NCBI GenBank assembly: GCA_000403215.2 | Contig: KE159528.1 | Span: 111,293-175,292, forward strand | Source of the DNA: Lachnospiraceae bacterium A4 | GTDB taxonomy: Bacteria > Bacillota > Clostridia > Lachnospirales > Lachnospiraceae | Length of the DNA: 64,000 nucleotides | Direction of reading: 5' to 3' | Shown here: piece by piece, positions 15,911-25,100 of the stretch | How the letters are laid out: the number at the start of each line of letters is the position of its first letter | Numbering within the stretch: the first letter of the stretch is position 1 | Made by a program: the position numbers and the translations under genes | The notes under the pieces: model-generated | What the model was told of the DNA's origin: nothing | Seen by the model: the letters and a program-made list of their open reading frames with translations, nothing else | Databases searched by the model: none

Positions 15911-18604
15911 ATGAACAACGAGATTACTCTTACTGACCTATTTGAAGTGGAGATGCTCCAGCGTCTACAGGACTCCTTTTGCAAAATGACCGGCTTTGCA
16001 GCCATCATCACAGACGCCGAGGGTGTTCCAGTCACCAAAGGAACCAATTTCACCGACTTTTGCAACAAATACACCCGAAATTCACCGATTGGCTGCCTGC
16101 GCTGCCAGCAGTGTGACAAACACGGTGCAGAGCTTGCACTCAAAGTAGGTTCGTCCGTGACCTATTACTGCCATGCAGGGCTTATGGATTTTGCCGCGCC
16201 GATTATGGCGGGCGATAAAATGGTCGGCTGCTTTGTCGGCGGTCAGGTGCTCACCTCTCCCCCGGACATTACACGGATCATGCAGGTTGCCGCCGAGATT
16301 GGTATTGACCTCATCAATTACCTGCAATCTGTCATGAGCGTCCCAGTCATCGAAAAAAACAAGCTGGAGAACGCTGCACTTTTCCTGTACACCCTCACGA
16401 GCGCCCTCTCGAGCATCGCCTATCACAAATATATCATGAAAGAAGCCAACATCGAGATCGAGAAGGCGGCAAACATGAAATCAGATTTTCTGGCAAACAC
16501 CAGCCATGAGCTGCGCACACCCATGAATGCGGTCATCGGTATGGCTGAGATGGCACTCCGCGAGGAGATGAGCCCCACAGCCAAAAATTATCTCAATCAG
16601 ATCAAGGCTGCCGGAAAATCCCTGCTCACCATCATCAACGATATCCTAGACTTCTCCAAGATCGAGTCCGGCAAAATGGACATTGTCGCGGGAGAGTACG
16701 ATCCGGCTTCGTTAATCTACGATGTCGCAACAATTATCAGCACGCGCATTGACCGCGATGATGTGGAGTTTGTACTGGATATCAATCCAAATATCCCACG
16801 AATGCTCTGCGGCGATATGGTGCGCATCAAACAGATTATCACCAATCTGGCAAACAACGCTGCCAAGTTTACGAAGGTGGGGCAAATCTGCCTGAAATAT
16901 GATTATGAGACAGTCTCAGCGGACACCATCAATCTGTTGTTCTCGGTGTCAGACACAGGCATCGGCATCAAACCCGAAGATATCGGCAAACTGTTCAAAT
17001 CCTTCCAGCAGATTGACAGCAAGCGGAACCGCAATATTGAGGGCACCGGCCTTGGACTTGCCATCAGCAAACAGTTGGTCAATCTGATGAACGGCGATAT
17101 TTCCGCGGAGAGCGTGTACGGCGAAGGTTCCACCTTCTCCTTCTCAATCCCGCAGAAGGTAGTGGACGCAGACCCCTGTATCATTTTGACAGAGACGCCT
17201 CCCTGTCCGGCAGCAGGATTTCTCAACAATACCTACGCCAATATCCAGCTCAAACGGGATATGCACAAGCTTGGCATTGAATACACAGACCTCAAAGGCG
17301 CTGATATTTTAACCTTTTTAAAAGAAAATGTGGACTCCTTCAAGGATACCTACCTGTTCATTCCCTATATAGATTTCAGCCCGGAGCTTGAGAATTTTAT
17401 AGGTGCGCATCCGCACCTCAGTGTGATTGTGGTCACCCCTTACGATGTGTCGGCACACTACAATCTCCAGAATGTATCTGTCATGCACAAACCGCTGTCC
17501 GTCCTATCACTGGCAAGTATTTACAATCATGATACATTCATTCAATTTGACAATCCGGCGCCCGACGAGTACTACGACTTTACTGCGGAGACTGCCAAAA
17601 TCCTGATCGTAGATGACAACTCAATCAATCTGACCGTTGCGCAGGGACTTCTCGAACCGCTGAACATGCAGATTGACACTGCCCTCAGCGGCAATGAAGC
17701 CATCAGCAAAATATCAGAGACCATGTATGATCTGGTTTTGATGGACCACATGATGCCGGAGATTGACGGCGTGGAGACGACGCATATTATCCGAAGATTC
17801 CACTCCGAGTACGATGATGTGCCAATTATTGCCCTGACTGCGAACGTGGTCGGCGATGTCAAAAAGATGTTTATCAAAGAGGGCATGAACGACTTTGTCG
17901 CAAAACCGATTGAAGTCCGTATGCTCATCAATACGATTCGCAAATGGCTGCCCGAAGCCAAAATCAAAAAACATTCCGGCGCAGTGCGGCTGGCTGTCCC
18001 CAAAAAGACCGTCACAATCCCGGATATTCCAGAGCTGAATATCAAAGAAGCCCTAAAACTACTGGGCAGCGAAGAGCTTTTTATGACGATTCTTGCAGAT
18101 TACTACCACGCGATTCCCAAAAAGCTCAAGCTGATACAGACCTACATCGAGCGGGAGGACTGGCACAGCTACACGGTCGAAGTCCACGCGCTCAAGAGCG
18201 CTTCAAAGCAAATCGGCGCAGACGAGCTCTCCGACAGGGCAGCAGCGCTGGAAGCTGCTGGAAATGACAACAATGTGGACATCATTCTCCAGAATACAGA
18301 TGAAGCGCTTGCCATGTACCAGCACTACCACGACATATTGAGTCCTTACTTCCCTGAAAAACAGGAGGTGGAGGGCAAACCGCCCATCACCACAGAAATT
18401 CTTATAGATGTCTTTGAGGAAATGAAGCGCGCGATTGACGATCTCGATATGGATAAGATGGACGATGCAATTCATACGCTTGACGGCTACAGCTTCCATG
18501 ATGAAAGCCATGAACTGTATCTAAGGCTTTGCGAAGCCGTGGCAGACATGGACCCTGACGCCTGCGAGGAAGTGATTTCAGACTGGAAACAACTTATAGA
18601 CTAA
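15911..18604 (+). CDS. hybrid sensor histidine kinase with PocR sensor, receiver and Hpt domains
   Basis: Domain order over 897 residues: a PocR sensory domain (~1-165), with conserved GCLRCQQCDKHGAE and YYCHAGL cysteines and no membrane segment; HisKA with NTSHELRTPMNAVIGM; HATPase with DTGIGI and GTGLGLAIS; a degenerate receiver-like stretch (~415-545); an intact receiver with ILIVDDNSIN and LVLMDHMMPEIDG; and an Hpt domain with VHALKSAS. PocR domains bind small metabolites in the cytoplasm. All steps of a phosphorelay are in one chain. GGAGG eight bases before ATG 15911 fixes the start. A strong terminator follows immediately. Confidence 0.9.
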   Translation: MNNEITLTDLFEVEMLQRLQDSFCKMTGFAAIITDAEGVPVTKGTNFTDFCNKYTRNSPIGCLRCQQCDKHGAELALKVGSSVTYYCHAGLMDFAAPIMAGDKMVGCFVGGQVLTSPPDITRIMQVAAEIGIDLINYLQSVMSVPVIEKNKLENAALFLYTLTSALSSIAYHKYIMKEANIEIEKAANMKSDFLANTSHELRTPMNAVIGMAEMALREEMSPTAKNYLNQIKAAGKSLLTIINDILDFSKIESGKMDIVAGEYDPASLIYDVATIISTRIDRDDVEFVLDINPNIPRMLCGDMVRIKQIITNLANNAAKFTKVGQICLKYDYETVSADTINLLFSVSDTGIGIKPEDIGKLFKSFQQIDSKRNRNIEGTGLGLAISKQLVNLMNGDISAESVYGEGSTFSFSIPQKVVDADPCIILTETPPCPAAGFLNNTYANIQLKRDMHKLGIEYTDLKGADILTFLKENVDSFKDTYLFIPYIDFSPELENFIGAHPHLSVIVVTPYDVSAHYNLQNVSVMHKPLSVLSLASIYNHDTFIQFDNPAPDEYYDFTAETAKILIVDDNSINLTVAQGLLEPLNMQIDTALSGNEAISKISETMYDLVLMDHMMPEIDGVETTHIIRRFHSEYDDVPIIALTANVVGDVKKMFIKEGMNDFVAKPIEVRMLINTIRKWLPEAKIKKHSGAVRLAVPKKTVTIPDIPELNIKEALKLLGSEELFMTILADYYHAIPKKLKLIQTYIEREDWHSYTVEVHALKSASKQIGADELSDRAAALEAAGNDNNVDIILQNTDEALAMYQHYHDILSPYFPEKQEVEGKPPITTEILIDVFEEMKRAIDDLDMDKMDDAIHTLDGYSFHDESHELYLRLCEAVADMDPDACEEVISDWKQLID

Positions 18605-18606
18605 GC

Positions 18607-18636
18607 AAAAAAATACCCTGTAAAGGGTATTTTTTT
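18607..18636. terminator. bidirectional rho-independent terminator
   Basis: A 12-bp stem (A-tract, TACCC, loop TGTAAA, GGGTA, T-tract) sits between the convergent PocR kinase and SGNH hydrolase genes. The A/T tracts allow it to act on both strands. Confidence 0.9.
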
Positions 18637-19855
18637 AGCTCACTAACAAGCCGATAATCACAAAATCCGTATTGACCGATGCAGGATTTTTGACGATTTT
18701 CACCACATGGTATGCCTTGCTGCCATCTGGGGACGCAAACAATTCCTCCGCCTCAGTCTCTGTTCCGTAATATTCTATATAATTGCCATCTAACGTCTTG
18801 ACATACTGGTCATCTATATACACATCATACTGGCCAAAAGAGCCCTCCACAGTCCTCTGATACAGGATTCCGATATTGCTCGCCTCCACGATAAAGGAGA
18901 TGTACGAGCCGTCCTGCATCGAATACCAGTTATCGCTGAAATGATAATTGAAGTTATAGACATCATAGCCGAGCACCTCAAGCGGCGTGATGGTCGCTGC
19001 ATTTTCGATGTGTGCATTCTGATAAACCTGCCTTGTCACTGGCGCTGGCAGCTCATACTGCTGCAAGTGTTCCGCATTGATCTCGAGCGTGTCCAGCTTC
19101 GCATAAATGCTCTCAAGATACGTCGTGATCAGTCCCGCAAAAATCGAATGCCCCATATTGTTTGGATGCACGACGTCCTCTGCTATCTGAAACCATGTAA
19201 AACTCCCCGCCTCCACCTCCGGCGTCACTGCCTTCCCATAACTGATCATCGGCAGGTTATAATACTGCCCCAGCGCCGCCTGAACCGCCTGTGAGCTGTC
19301 GCCGACCGCGTTTGTGGCAAACAGCAGCACCAGCGCGGGATTACTCTCAGACAGAAGAATTTTTCGAATCAGGTTCTCATAGCTGTTCATACAAAATTCT
19401 GAGAACGTATCATTCACTGCAAACTCCATAAACACCAGATCCGGCTTATGTACCAGCAGCTCGGCATCGACGCGGTGCACGCCCAGATAGGACGAAGTGC
19501 CGCCCACGCCTGCATTGATCACATTGATCTTCGCAAACGGAAACGCCTCATACCACCACTTGTACACCTGCGAGACATAGCAGTCCTGTACATTCGCGGC
19601 ACCGCGCCCCTCCGTGATCGAGCCGCCTAAAAAGCCGATGGTAATCTCCTCTCCAGCCTGTGCCTTCCTGAGCACCTGCGCAAGCCTCGACAAGTCTCCC
19701 TGCGGAAAATCTACGGCGCGCTGATACATTGAATAGAGCGCCGCGTCTGCCGCCTGAACATGGCCTGCCGGTATCACCAGAAAGCTCACCAGCAGCGCCA
19801 GCACTGCCAAGAACGCACGATGCCTCTTTCTTCGGTTGTCATCATAAAAAAACAT
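18635..19855 (-). CDS. exported SGNH/GDSL-type hydrolase
   Basis: About 406 residues. A charged N-terminus (NRRKRHR) and a hydrophobic stretch (FLAVLALLVSFLVIPAG) ending in VQAADA indicate a signal peptide or anchor. The catalytic part has block I GFLGGSITEG, an N-A-G-V-GGT block, EFAVNDTF and the C-terminal DxxH-like VVHPNNMGH. That is the SGNH order, an esterase or deacetylase fold often acting on surface polysaccharides. The C-terminal ~130 residues form a beta-rich domain. ATG 19855 has AGGAGG nine bases upstream; earlier in-frame codons would overlap the HD-GYP gene. Target substrate unknown. Confidence 0.83.
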   Translation of the reverse strand: MFFYDDNRRKRHRAFLAVLALLVSFLVIPAGHVQAADAALYSMYQRAVDFPQGDLSRLAQVLRKAQAGEEITIGFLGGSITEGRGAANVQDCYVSQVYKWWYEAFPFAKINVINAGVGGTSSYLGVHRVDAELLVHKPDLVFMEFAVNDTFSEFCMNSYENLIRKILLSESNPALVLLFATNAVGDSSQAVQAALGQYYNLPMISYGKAVTPEVEAGSFTWFQIAEDVVHPNNMGHSIFAGLITTYLESIYAKLDTLEINAEHLQQYELPAPVTRQVYQNAHIENAATITPLEVLGYDVYNFNYHFSDNWYSMQDGSYISFIVEASNIGILYQRTVEGSFGQYDVYIDDQYVKTLDGNYIEYYGTETEAEELFASPDGSKAYHVVKIVKNPASVNTDFVIIGLLVS

Positions 19856-19868
19856 AAAAGACTGCCTC

Positions 19869-20987
19869 CTACAATATGATAATACTCGCGTTTTCAATCT
19901 GTGACAAATCATAAGTATTTCCCGACTTTAATCCGATCACCGTGGGGCGCAGCACATATTCGGTATTGTTCTCGATAACTCTTGCGTGCTCTCCTGTGCT
20001 AAGCTCAACGTCCGTCCCAACCGGATACAATATCACACTTTCCAGAAAACTTTTCATAACATCTATATCAAGCTCCTCTGTCAAAGACATAATCATCTCC
20101 ACCGCATCTCTCGGTGAAAACGGCTTTTTATACGGCCGCTCCGTCACCAGCGCATCATAGATATCTGCCACGGAGATAATGCGCGCAAAGAGATTGATCT
20201 TCTCTGAAGGCACGCCCATCGGGTACCCCTTGCCATTCATTTTTTCATGATGCTGGAGAACGCCAAGTTTGATGGAACTGGACAAGTCCTCCTTCTCCTT
20301 CAAAATCTGATACCCAAACAGCGAGTGCTGCTTCATCATCGAGAACTCCTCATCGGTGAGCTTCCCTGCCTTATTGAGCACCTCATTGGGAATCTTGGAC
20401 TTGCCGACATCGTGCAGCAAGCCAGAAATGCCAAGCTCATAGACCTCCTGTTTGTTGAGTCCATGCTTCTTGCCGACGATCATTGCCATCGTCGCCACAT
20501 CAACGCTGTGCTTAAACGTGTACTCGTCGCTGATTTTCAGCGTGCTGATATCCACAGCGATCGCGTCATTGTCCGAGATCGCCTTCATCAGATCATCTGT
20601 AATGCTGCGGGTCGTCGAGGTAAAGCCCTCTGATACGGTATCATTATATAGAAACTGTATGCCCTCCGCCACTCTCGCCTTCACACTCTCGGACAGGTTG
20701 ACCTTTGCCCGGTCCTGCACTGTCCGTTTATCAATCTCCTTCTGTACTGCGGGGGCAATCTCGATGTCCCCCGGCTTCTGATTCTCCGGTTCCTCATCGT
20801 CCTCTCCCTCACGTATATACACACCCGGAATCCCCATCTTAATCAGGGACATAATATGATATGCATCCAGCACTGTATTTCTTGATATCAATATTCTCCC
20901 TGCCCTGTCCACGATCGCCTGATCAATTACCATGTCGTCCTTTAATGAGCGTGACCTCACATATCTTCTCTTTACCAGTGTACTCAC
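19869..20987 (-). CDS. HD-GYP domain protein (probable cyclic-di-GMP phosphodiesterase)
   Basis: Residues ~125-330 form an HD-GYP domain: HSVDVATMAM, LLHDVGKSKIP, KQHSLFGYQIL, HHEKMNGKGYP and DIYDALVTERPYK. All metal-binding His/Asp positions are present, so phosphodiesterase activity toward cyclic di-GMP is likely. The N-terminal ~115 residues resemble the DUF3391-like or unassigned sensory parts of such proteins and contain no receiver or membrane segment. It lies 13 bp upstream of the SGNH hydrolase and may be cotranscribed with it. Confidence 0.88.
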   Translation of the reverse strand: MSTLVKRRYVRSRSLKDDMVIDQAIVDRAGRILISRNTVLDAYHIMSLIKMGIPGVYIREGEDDEEPENQKPGDIEIAPAVQKEIDKRTVQDRAKVNLSESVKARVAEGIQFLYNDTVSEGFTSTTRSITDDLMKAISDNDAIAVDISTLKISDEYTFKHSVDVATMAMIVGKKHGLNKQEVYELGISGLLHDVGKSKIPNEVLNKAGKLTDEEFSMMKQHSLFGYQILKEKEDLSSSIKLGVLQHHEKMNGKGYPMGVPSEKINLFARIISVADIYDALVTERPYKKPFSPRDAVEMIMSLTEELDIDVMKSFLESVILYPVGTDVELSTGEHARVIENNTEYVLRPTVIGLKSGNTYDLSQIENASIIIL

Positions 20988-21083
20988 TCCTTTGTAACTT
21001 TTACGTATTCTATTTTAGTTTACACGAAACGACAGCAAAAGTCTACACAGAACTGACTTTACACAATTATTATTTTTATTTCA

Positions 21084-21112
21084 TTGACGCGTGCAACATA
21101 AGTTGATATAAT
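21084..21112 (+). promoter_or_regulatory. sigma-A type promoter for the small gene at 21149
   Basis: TTGACG at 21084-21089 and TATAAT at 21107-21112 are separated by exactly 17 bp. AAGGAG follows shortly before the ATG. Confidence 0.85.
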
Positions 21113-21148
21113 GGTAACATCTTAGTGTTCTGTTCGAAAGGAGTTTTT

Positions 21149-21370
21149 ATGAGTATATTTAATGATGACCGCTCAACTCTCAACCCGGCTGCGGCTGCAT
21201 TTGATGCAGATCTCTCGGGTACGGGATTTGACACTGCACTTCAGAAGGCATTTGATGCCGGAATGAATCTTGATGAAATCCTGTATGTTGTTTCTTCCCA
21301 TACCGACCGTATTGTAAAGAGATACACCGTACAATATCAGCTAAAAAGAGCTGCCAACAGAGACCGTTAA
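21149..21370 (+). CDS. small hypothetical protein, 73 aa
   Basis: No known family. The protein (MSIFNDDRSTLNP start) is soluble and mainly helical, with a basic C-terminus. A near-consensus promoter at 21084 and a GAAAGGAG ribosome binding site make expression likely. It sits alone between the HD-GYP gene and tRNA-Trp. Confidence 0.7.
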   Translation: MSIFNDDRSTLNPAAAAFDADLSGTGFDTALQKAFDAGMNLDEILYVVSSHTDRIVKRYTVQYQLKRAANRDR

Positions 21371-21410
21371 TCTCTTTGATCAATATTCCATAAAAAAATT
21401 AAAATTTTAC

Positions 21411-21440
21411 TTGATTTTTCATATTAGTGTATGGTATACT
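21411..21440 (+). promoter_or_regulatory. promoter of tRNA-Trp
   Basis: TTGATT at 21411-21416 and TATACT at 21435-21440 with an 18-bp spacer, 37 bp upstream of the mature tRNA. Confidence 0.7.
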
Positions 21441-21477
21441 ATATTTCGTCAGTGAGCAGCACACAACGCTCACCTGA

Positions 21478-21548
21478 AGGGGCATAGTTCAACGGTAGAA
21501 CAGCGGTCTCCAAAACCGTCAATGCGAGTTCGATTCTTGCTGCCCCTG
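21478..21548 (+). tRNA. trnW: tRNA-Trp (CCA)
   Basis: A complete cloverleaf: acceptor AGGGGCA paired with TGCCCCT and discriminator G; D arm GTTC/GAAC; anticodon stem GCGGT/ACCGT closing loop CTCCAAA, which places CCA as anticodon; T arm GCGAG-TTCGATT-CTTGC. CCA is not encoded at the 3' end. Confidence 0.96.
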
Positions 21549-21575
21549 TTCTGTAAAAAATATAATCAAAAGTTT

Positions 21576-21606
21576 AAGAGTATCTATCTTTAGGTACTCT
21601 TTTTTA
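21576..21606 (+). terminator. terminator downstream of tRNA-Trp
   Basis: AAGAGTATC at 21576-21584 pairs with GGTACTCTT at 21593-21601 (one G-T), followed by a T-run. It ends the single-tRNA transcript. Confidence 0.85.
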
Positions 21607-21657
21607 TTGTATCTTCTCCAAAAAAGAAAAATTTTTTATATTTGTATTGACGCCATC

Positions 21658-21704
21658 AGACTATTATGATAGTCTATTATCAAATCCAGACTATTTCAAT
21701 AGTC
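21658..21704 (+). promoter_or_regulatory. tandem BlaI/MecI-type operators
   Basis: Two palindromes lie in tandem: AGACTAT-TATG-ATAGTCT (21658-21675) and GACTATT-TC-AATAGTC (21689-21704). They sit between a TTGACG box at 21647 and the blaI-like start. BlaI/MecI dimers bind such dyads, so autoregulation of the regulator-protease pair is likely. Confidence 0.75.
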
Positions 21705-21744
21705 CATCACAAAAACACATCTATCCAAAAAGGAGGCGTTGAAC

Positions 21745-22128
21745 ATGAAGCTATTTGATTCAGAATTAAAGGTCATGGAAGTTTTGTGGGAACAGAGCGA
21801 TGATTCCGCAGAGGAATTTACTGAAACAAAACGATCTGCAAAGGAAATCGTGGACGTGCTCTCTGCGCGCATTGGCTGGAACAAAAACACGACCTATACC
21901 GTCATCAAGAAATGCATTGAAAAAGGTGCGATCGAGAGAACAGAGCCCGGATTTCTGTGCAAGGCGCTTGTGAGCCGCGACGAAGTCGCCCAGAGCGAGA
22001 CAGAACAGTTGATTGACAAAATGTATGGCGGTTCGAGCGAGCTGTTCTTTTCCTCATTCCTCAAAAACCGGGGAATTTCGGAGGCAGAAGCCACAAGGCT
22101 TGCAAAAATGATTAAGGAGGCGGAATAA
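21745..22128 (+). CDS. BlaI/MecI/CopY-family transcriptional repressor
   Basis: 127-residue winged-helix protein. SELKVMEVLWEQ, SAKEIVDVLS, WNKNTTYTVIKKCIEKGAIERTEPGF and a C-terminal helical dimerisation part match BlaI/MecI. ATG 21745 is eight bases after AGGAGG. It ends two bases before the M56 peptidase-like gene, the usual arrangement in which the membrane sensor triggers cleavage of the repressor. Two matching dyads lie just upstream. No beta-lactamase or penicillin-binding gene is adjacent, so the regulated target is unknown. Confidence 0.9.
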   Translation: MKLFDSELKVMEVLWEQSDDSAEEFTETKRSAKEIVDVLSARIGWNKNTTYTVIKKCIEKGAIERTEPGFLCKALVSRDEVAQSETEQLIDKMYGGSSELFFSSFLKNRGISEAEATRLAKMIKEAE

Positions 22129-22130
22129 AT

Positions 22131-23747
22131 ATGCTGAGTTTTAAAATGAATATGCCCTTTTATCTGATGGTCTTTTACGGAAGTATCATGATCGCTGCCG
22201 TTTTGGTACTGCGCGGTCTGCTTCGGAATAAAGTGCCTAAATTTGTCTTTCCTGTATTATGGAGTGCCGTCTTGCTGCGCCTGCTAGTGCCCTTTTCACT
22301 GAGCAGCCCGCTGAGCCTGAGCGTGCCGGAATTTCTGATGACGCCCTCCCATGAAACCAGTTATGCCGAAGCTGTCGTGGAGGATATCCCCGCAGCCCAG
22401 TCCTCCGCTCTCACAACAGTCACAGAAGGTACCGCAGAGGCCGCTGTTGCATTTGAATCTGAAACCACAGACAACGCCATCATGATTGAGTATCAAGCCG
22501 GAACTGTTATATCCAATACAGCACACTTCAGTGTCTTGATCTATCTCTATGCACTTGGTGGATTGGGCACGGCTGGCATTCTGCTCTTCCAGAAATACCG
22601 TTACACAAAATGCCTGAAGGCTTCGCTGCTGATCGAGCACAATGAGACGATCAACACACTGCTGCGCGAGATGGGAATGGGGCATATTCTGGTCTTTACA
22701 AACGACCACCTTGCCTCCCCGCTGGTATGCGGTCTGAGCGCACCTAAGATTTACCTGCCCACACGGATGGACTTTGGCAACACACAGTTACTGCGCCATA
22801 TCCTCTGCCATGAGACCATGCATATCCGCCGCAGAGATAATATTCTCAAGGCAGTCATGCTTCTTGCGCTCTGTGTATACTGGTTTCACCCACTGGTATG
22901 GCTGATGTCCAAAGCACTGTGCTCTGACTTGGAGACTGCCTGTGACGAGGCTGTCCTTAGGCAGTACAGCGACGAGGACACGCGCAAAGATTATGCGTGC
23001 AGCCTGCTTGCTATGGCGATCACTGGAAACCGCCCCACACTGCTCTACAGCGCCTTTGCCAAGACCGAGGTCGAGCGGCGCATTCAGAGCGTGCTGCAAT
23101 ACCGCAAAGCCTCTGCCTTGATGCTCGTGCTCTCTGTTTGTCTGGTGCTCAGCGGTTCTGTCGTGTTTGCGACCGCTGGACAGGCACCCTTTTCCCCTGA
23201 TCTGACCTCCTTTTGTGCCTCTGACCACTGCCGCTGGGGTGTGCGTGTCAACCTGACACGAGATGTCTCCCTTGGAAAAAATGCACAGGCGCGGGCAGAG
23301 CAGATTATTTTTGATATCCTGCGCACCGATACAACAAACGACCCAGATCTTCTTGAAATGCAGATAACTGCTACGCTTTCCGATGCATTTCATGTAGAAA
23401 AATCAGCTTTTTCGCCTGAGCTCTCGCTGTGTCTGGACCGCGAAGCGCTTTTTGAGGAGTACGCCCGCTGGGGGCTTGTCCGCACAGAAAAGGAGAATGA
23501 CACCATGCTCTACAATGGAGAGACTATCCGCACGTATCATGACAAGACTCTCGGCAGATACCAGTCCCAGCCTAAGGGGGCGGTAGACCTCACGATCGTG
23601 CGCGACCGCCTAGGCTATATCACGGCTGTCGAAGCCTTCCGCGAGGGAGATTCTGTCTATGACGAGCGCACCCGCAGGATTGAACAGGAAAACCGCCAGT
23701 ATGACAGCTTTCCTGTCACAGAAGAAAAAACGACTTCTATTTACTGA
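22131..23747 (+). CDS. BlaR1/MecR1-like M56 family metallopeptidase sensor
   Basis: 538 residues. Several N-terminal membrane segments come first, then a zinc-protease motif HETMH (H227, H231) in LLRHILCHETMHIRRRDN, the HPLVW segment and DLETACDEAVL, all standard for M56 peptidases. A further membrane segment (~330-350) leads to an outside domain of about 190 residues. That domain shows no penicillin-binding STxK or similar motif, so the signal is probably not a beta-lactam. It partners with the BlaI-like repressor just upstream. Its 3' end overlaps the convergent aminopeptidase by 7 bp. Confidence 0.87.
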   Translation: MLSFKMNMPFYLMVFYGSIMIAAVLVLRGLLRNKVPKFVFPVLWSAVLLRLLVPFSLSSPLSLSVPEFLMTPSHETSYAEAVVEDIPAAQSSALTTVTEGTAEAAVAFESETTDNAIMIEYQAGTVISNTAHFSVLIYLYALGGLGTAGILLFQKYRYTKCLKASLLIEHNETINTLLREMGMGHILVFTNDHLASPLVCGLSAPKIYLPTRMDFGNTQLLRHILCHETMHIRRRDNILKAVMLLALCVYWFHPLVWLMSKALCSDLETACDEAVLRQYSDEDTRKDYACSLLAMAITGNRPTLLYSAFAKTEVERRIQSVLQYRKASALMLVLSVCLVLSGSVVFATAGQAPFSPDLTSFCASDHCRWGVRVNLTRDVSLGKNAQARAEQIIFDILRTDTTNDPDLLEMQITATLSDAFHVEKSAFSPELSLCLDREALFEEYARWGLVRTEKENDTMLYNGETIRTYHDKTLGRYQSQPKGAVDLTIVRDRLGYITAVEAFREGDSVYDERTRRIEQENRQYDSFPVTEEKTTSIY

Positions 23748-25054
23748 GCAAAAAACAGTGCCGCAAGACGGGCCAGCGCTGCGATATCCTTCGTGCCGCC
23801 TGTCTCATACGCAGAATGCATGGCAAGCTGCGGCAGCCCAATGTCCGCTGCTGCCATGGAAACCTGCGCCATCACAAGGTTTCCAAGCGTCCTTCCGCCG
23901 GGGATATCCGAGTGGTTTGCATACGTCTGCAACGCTATCCCGTTTTCCCTGCACAATTTTCTCACATACGCCGCGGAACAGGCATCTGTCGCATACTGCT
24001 GTCCGCCGTGGTATTTCAGCACAACACCGCCATTCAAGTAAGGACGGTTTGTCAGGTCTGCCTTTCCTCCCTGATTGGGGTGGCAGGCATGTCCGTTGTC
24101 CGCGCTGAGCATCATACTATCCGCAGCCCACGTGCGGAGGATTCTGCTGTCCACGCCCAGCCCGTCTGCAATATTTTCCAGCGTATCTCTAAAAAATGTG
24201 GAGTCCGCCCCCTGTCTGGTCAGGCTTCCCACCTCCTCGTTGTCAAAGACTGCAAGCACGTCAATATACTGCGAAGGTTTTCCCTTTACCAGCCCTTTGA
24301 GTCCGGCAAAGACACAGGCGAGATCATCATAGCGCGGTGTCATGATAAACTCGTCCTTCGCGCCCGCAAGAACCGCTTTCTCGCAGTTCTCCACATACAA
24401 ATCATACGACAAAATTTCCTGTGTTCCCAAAGCATCTGCGAGGAGTGCACGCAGTATCCCTTTTGCGGTGCTGTCTCTGTGCGCCGGGTCCATCATTGTC
24501 AGAAGCGGCAGCAGATCGCGCTGTGGGCTGAATGCTGTGCTTTTGTTTACATCCCGGTTCATGTGGATTGCAAGACTTGGTATCATACAGAGGTTGTCTT
24601 TTAGCCGAACCGTCTTTGTCACGATCTCGCCCGCCTCCTCCACACAGACCCGCCCTGCGATTGTGAGGGGTCTGTCAAACCATGTAGATAAAAACATGCT
24701 GCCGTACAGTTCAGTATTGATGCTGACATAAACACCCTCTCTGTCAAGCTCTGGATTTTCCTTGACCTTCAATGCGGGCGAATCGGAGTGCGCCGCATAC
24801 ACATGAAACCCTTTGATTTGAGAAATTTCACAGTTTGGCAGCCGAAACGCGAGCACGGACGAACCATTGCGCGTCACAAAATAGCTGCCGCCCTTCTCAA
24901 GCGCCCAGTGCTTTTTCTCAGAGAGCGCTGTAAAGCCCTCCTGCAGCAATGCGTTTTGAATCCCTTCTACCGCATGGTAACTCGTCAAACTGCTGTCCAA
25001 AAACGCCATGAGTTCCTGTATTACTTCCTGCGTCATTTCCATTTCTAATTCCAT
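23741..25054 (-). CDS. apeB: M18 family aminopeptidase
   Basis: About 437 residues, the normal length for M18 aspartyl aminopeptidases. Conserved metal-site segments are AAHSDSPALKVK, DDLACVFAGL, DNEEVGSLTRQGADS, and the C-terminal MHSAYETGGTKD. These cytosolic zinc enzymes remove N-terminal residues from peptides. The start is either GTG 25060 or ATG 25054; the ATG is given. The neighbouring radA begins 47 bp upstream on the same strand. Confidence 0.92.
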   Translation of the reverse strand: MELEMEMTQEVIQELMAFLDSSLTSYHAVEGIQNALLQEGFTALSEKKHWALEKGGSYFVTRNGSSVLAFRLPNCEISQIKGFHVYAAHSDSPALKVKENPELDREGVYVSINTELYGSMFLSTWFDRPLTIAGRVCVEEAGEIVTKTVRLKDNLCMIPSLAIHMNRDVNKSTAFSPQRDLLPLLTMMDPAHRDSTAKGILRALLADALGTQEILSYDLYVENCEKAVLAGAKDEFIMTPRYDDLACVFAGLKGLVKGKPSQYIDVLAVFDNEEVGSLTRQGADSTFFRDTLENIADGLGVDSRILRTWAADSMMLSADNGHACHPNQGGKADLTNRPYLNGGVVLKYHGGQQYATDACSAAYVRKLCRENGIALQTYANHSDIPGGRTLGNLVMAQVSMAAADIGLPQLAMHSAYETGGTKDIAALARLAALFFAQ

Positions 25055-25100
25055 TGTCACAATTTCCTCTCTATTTTATTGAATCACATTTCAATCACTT

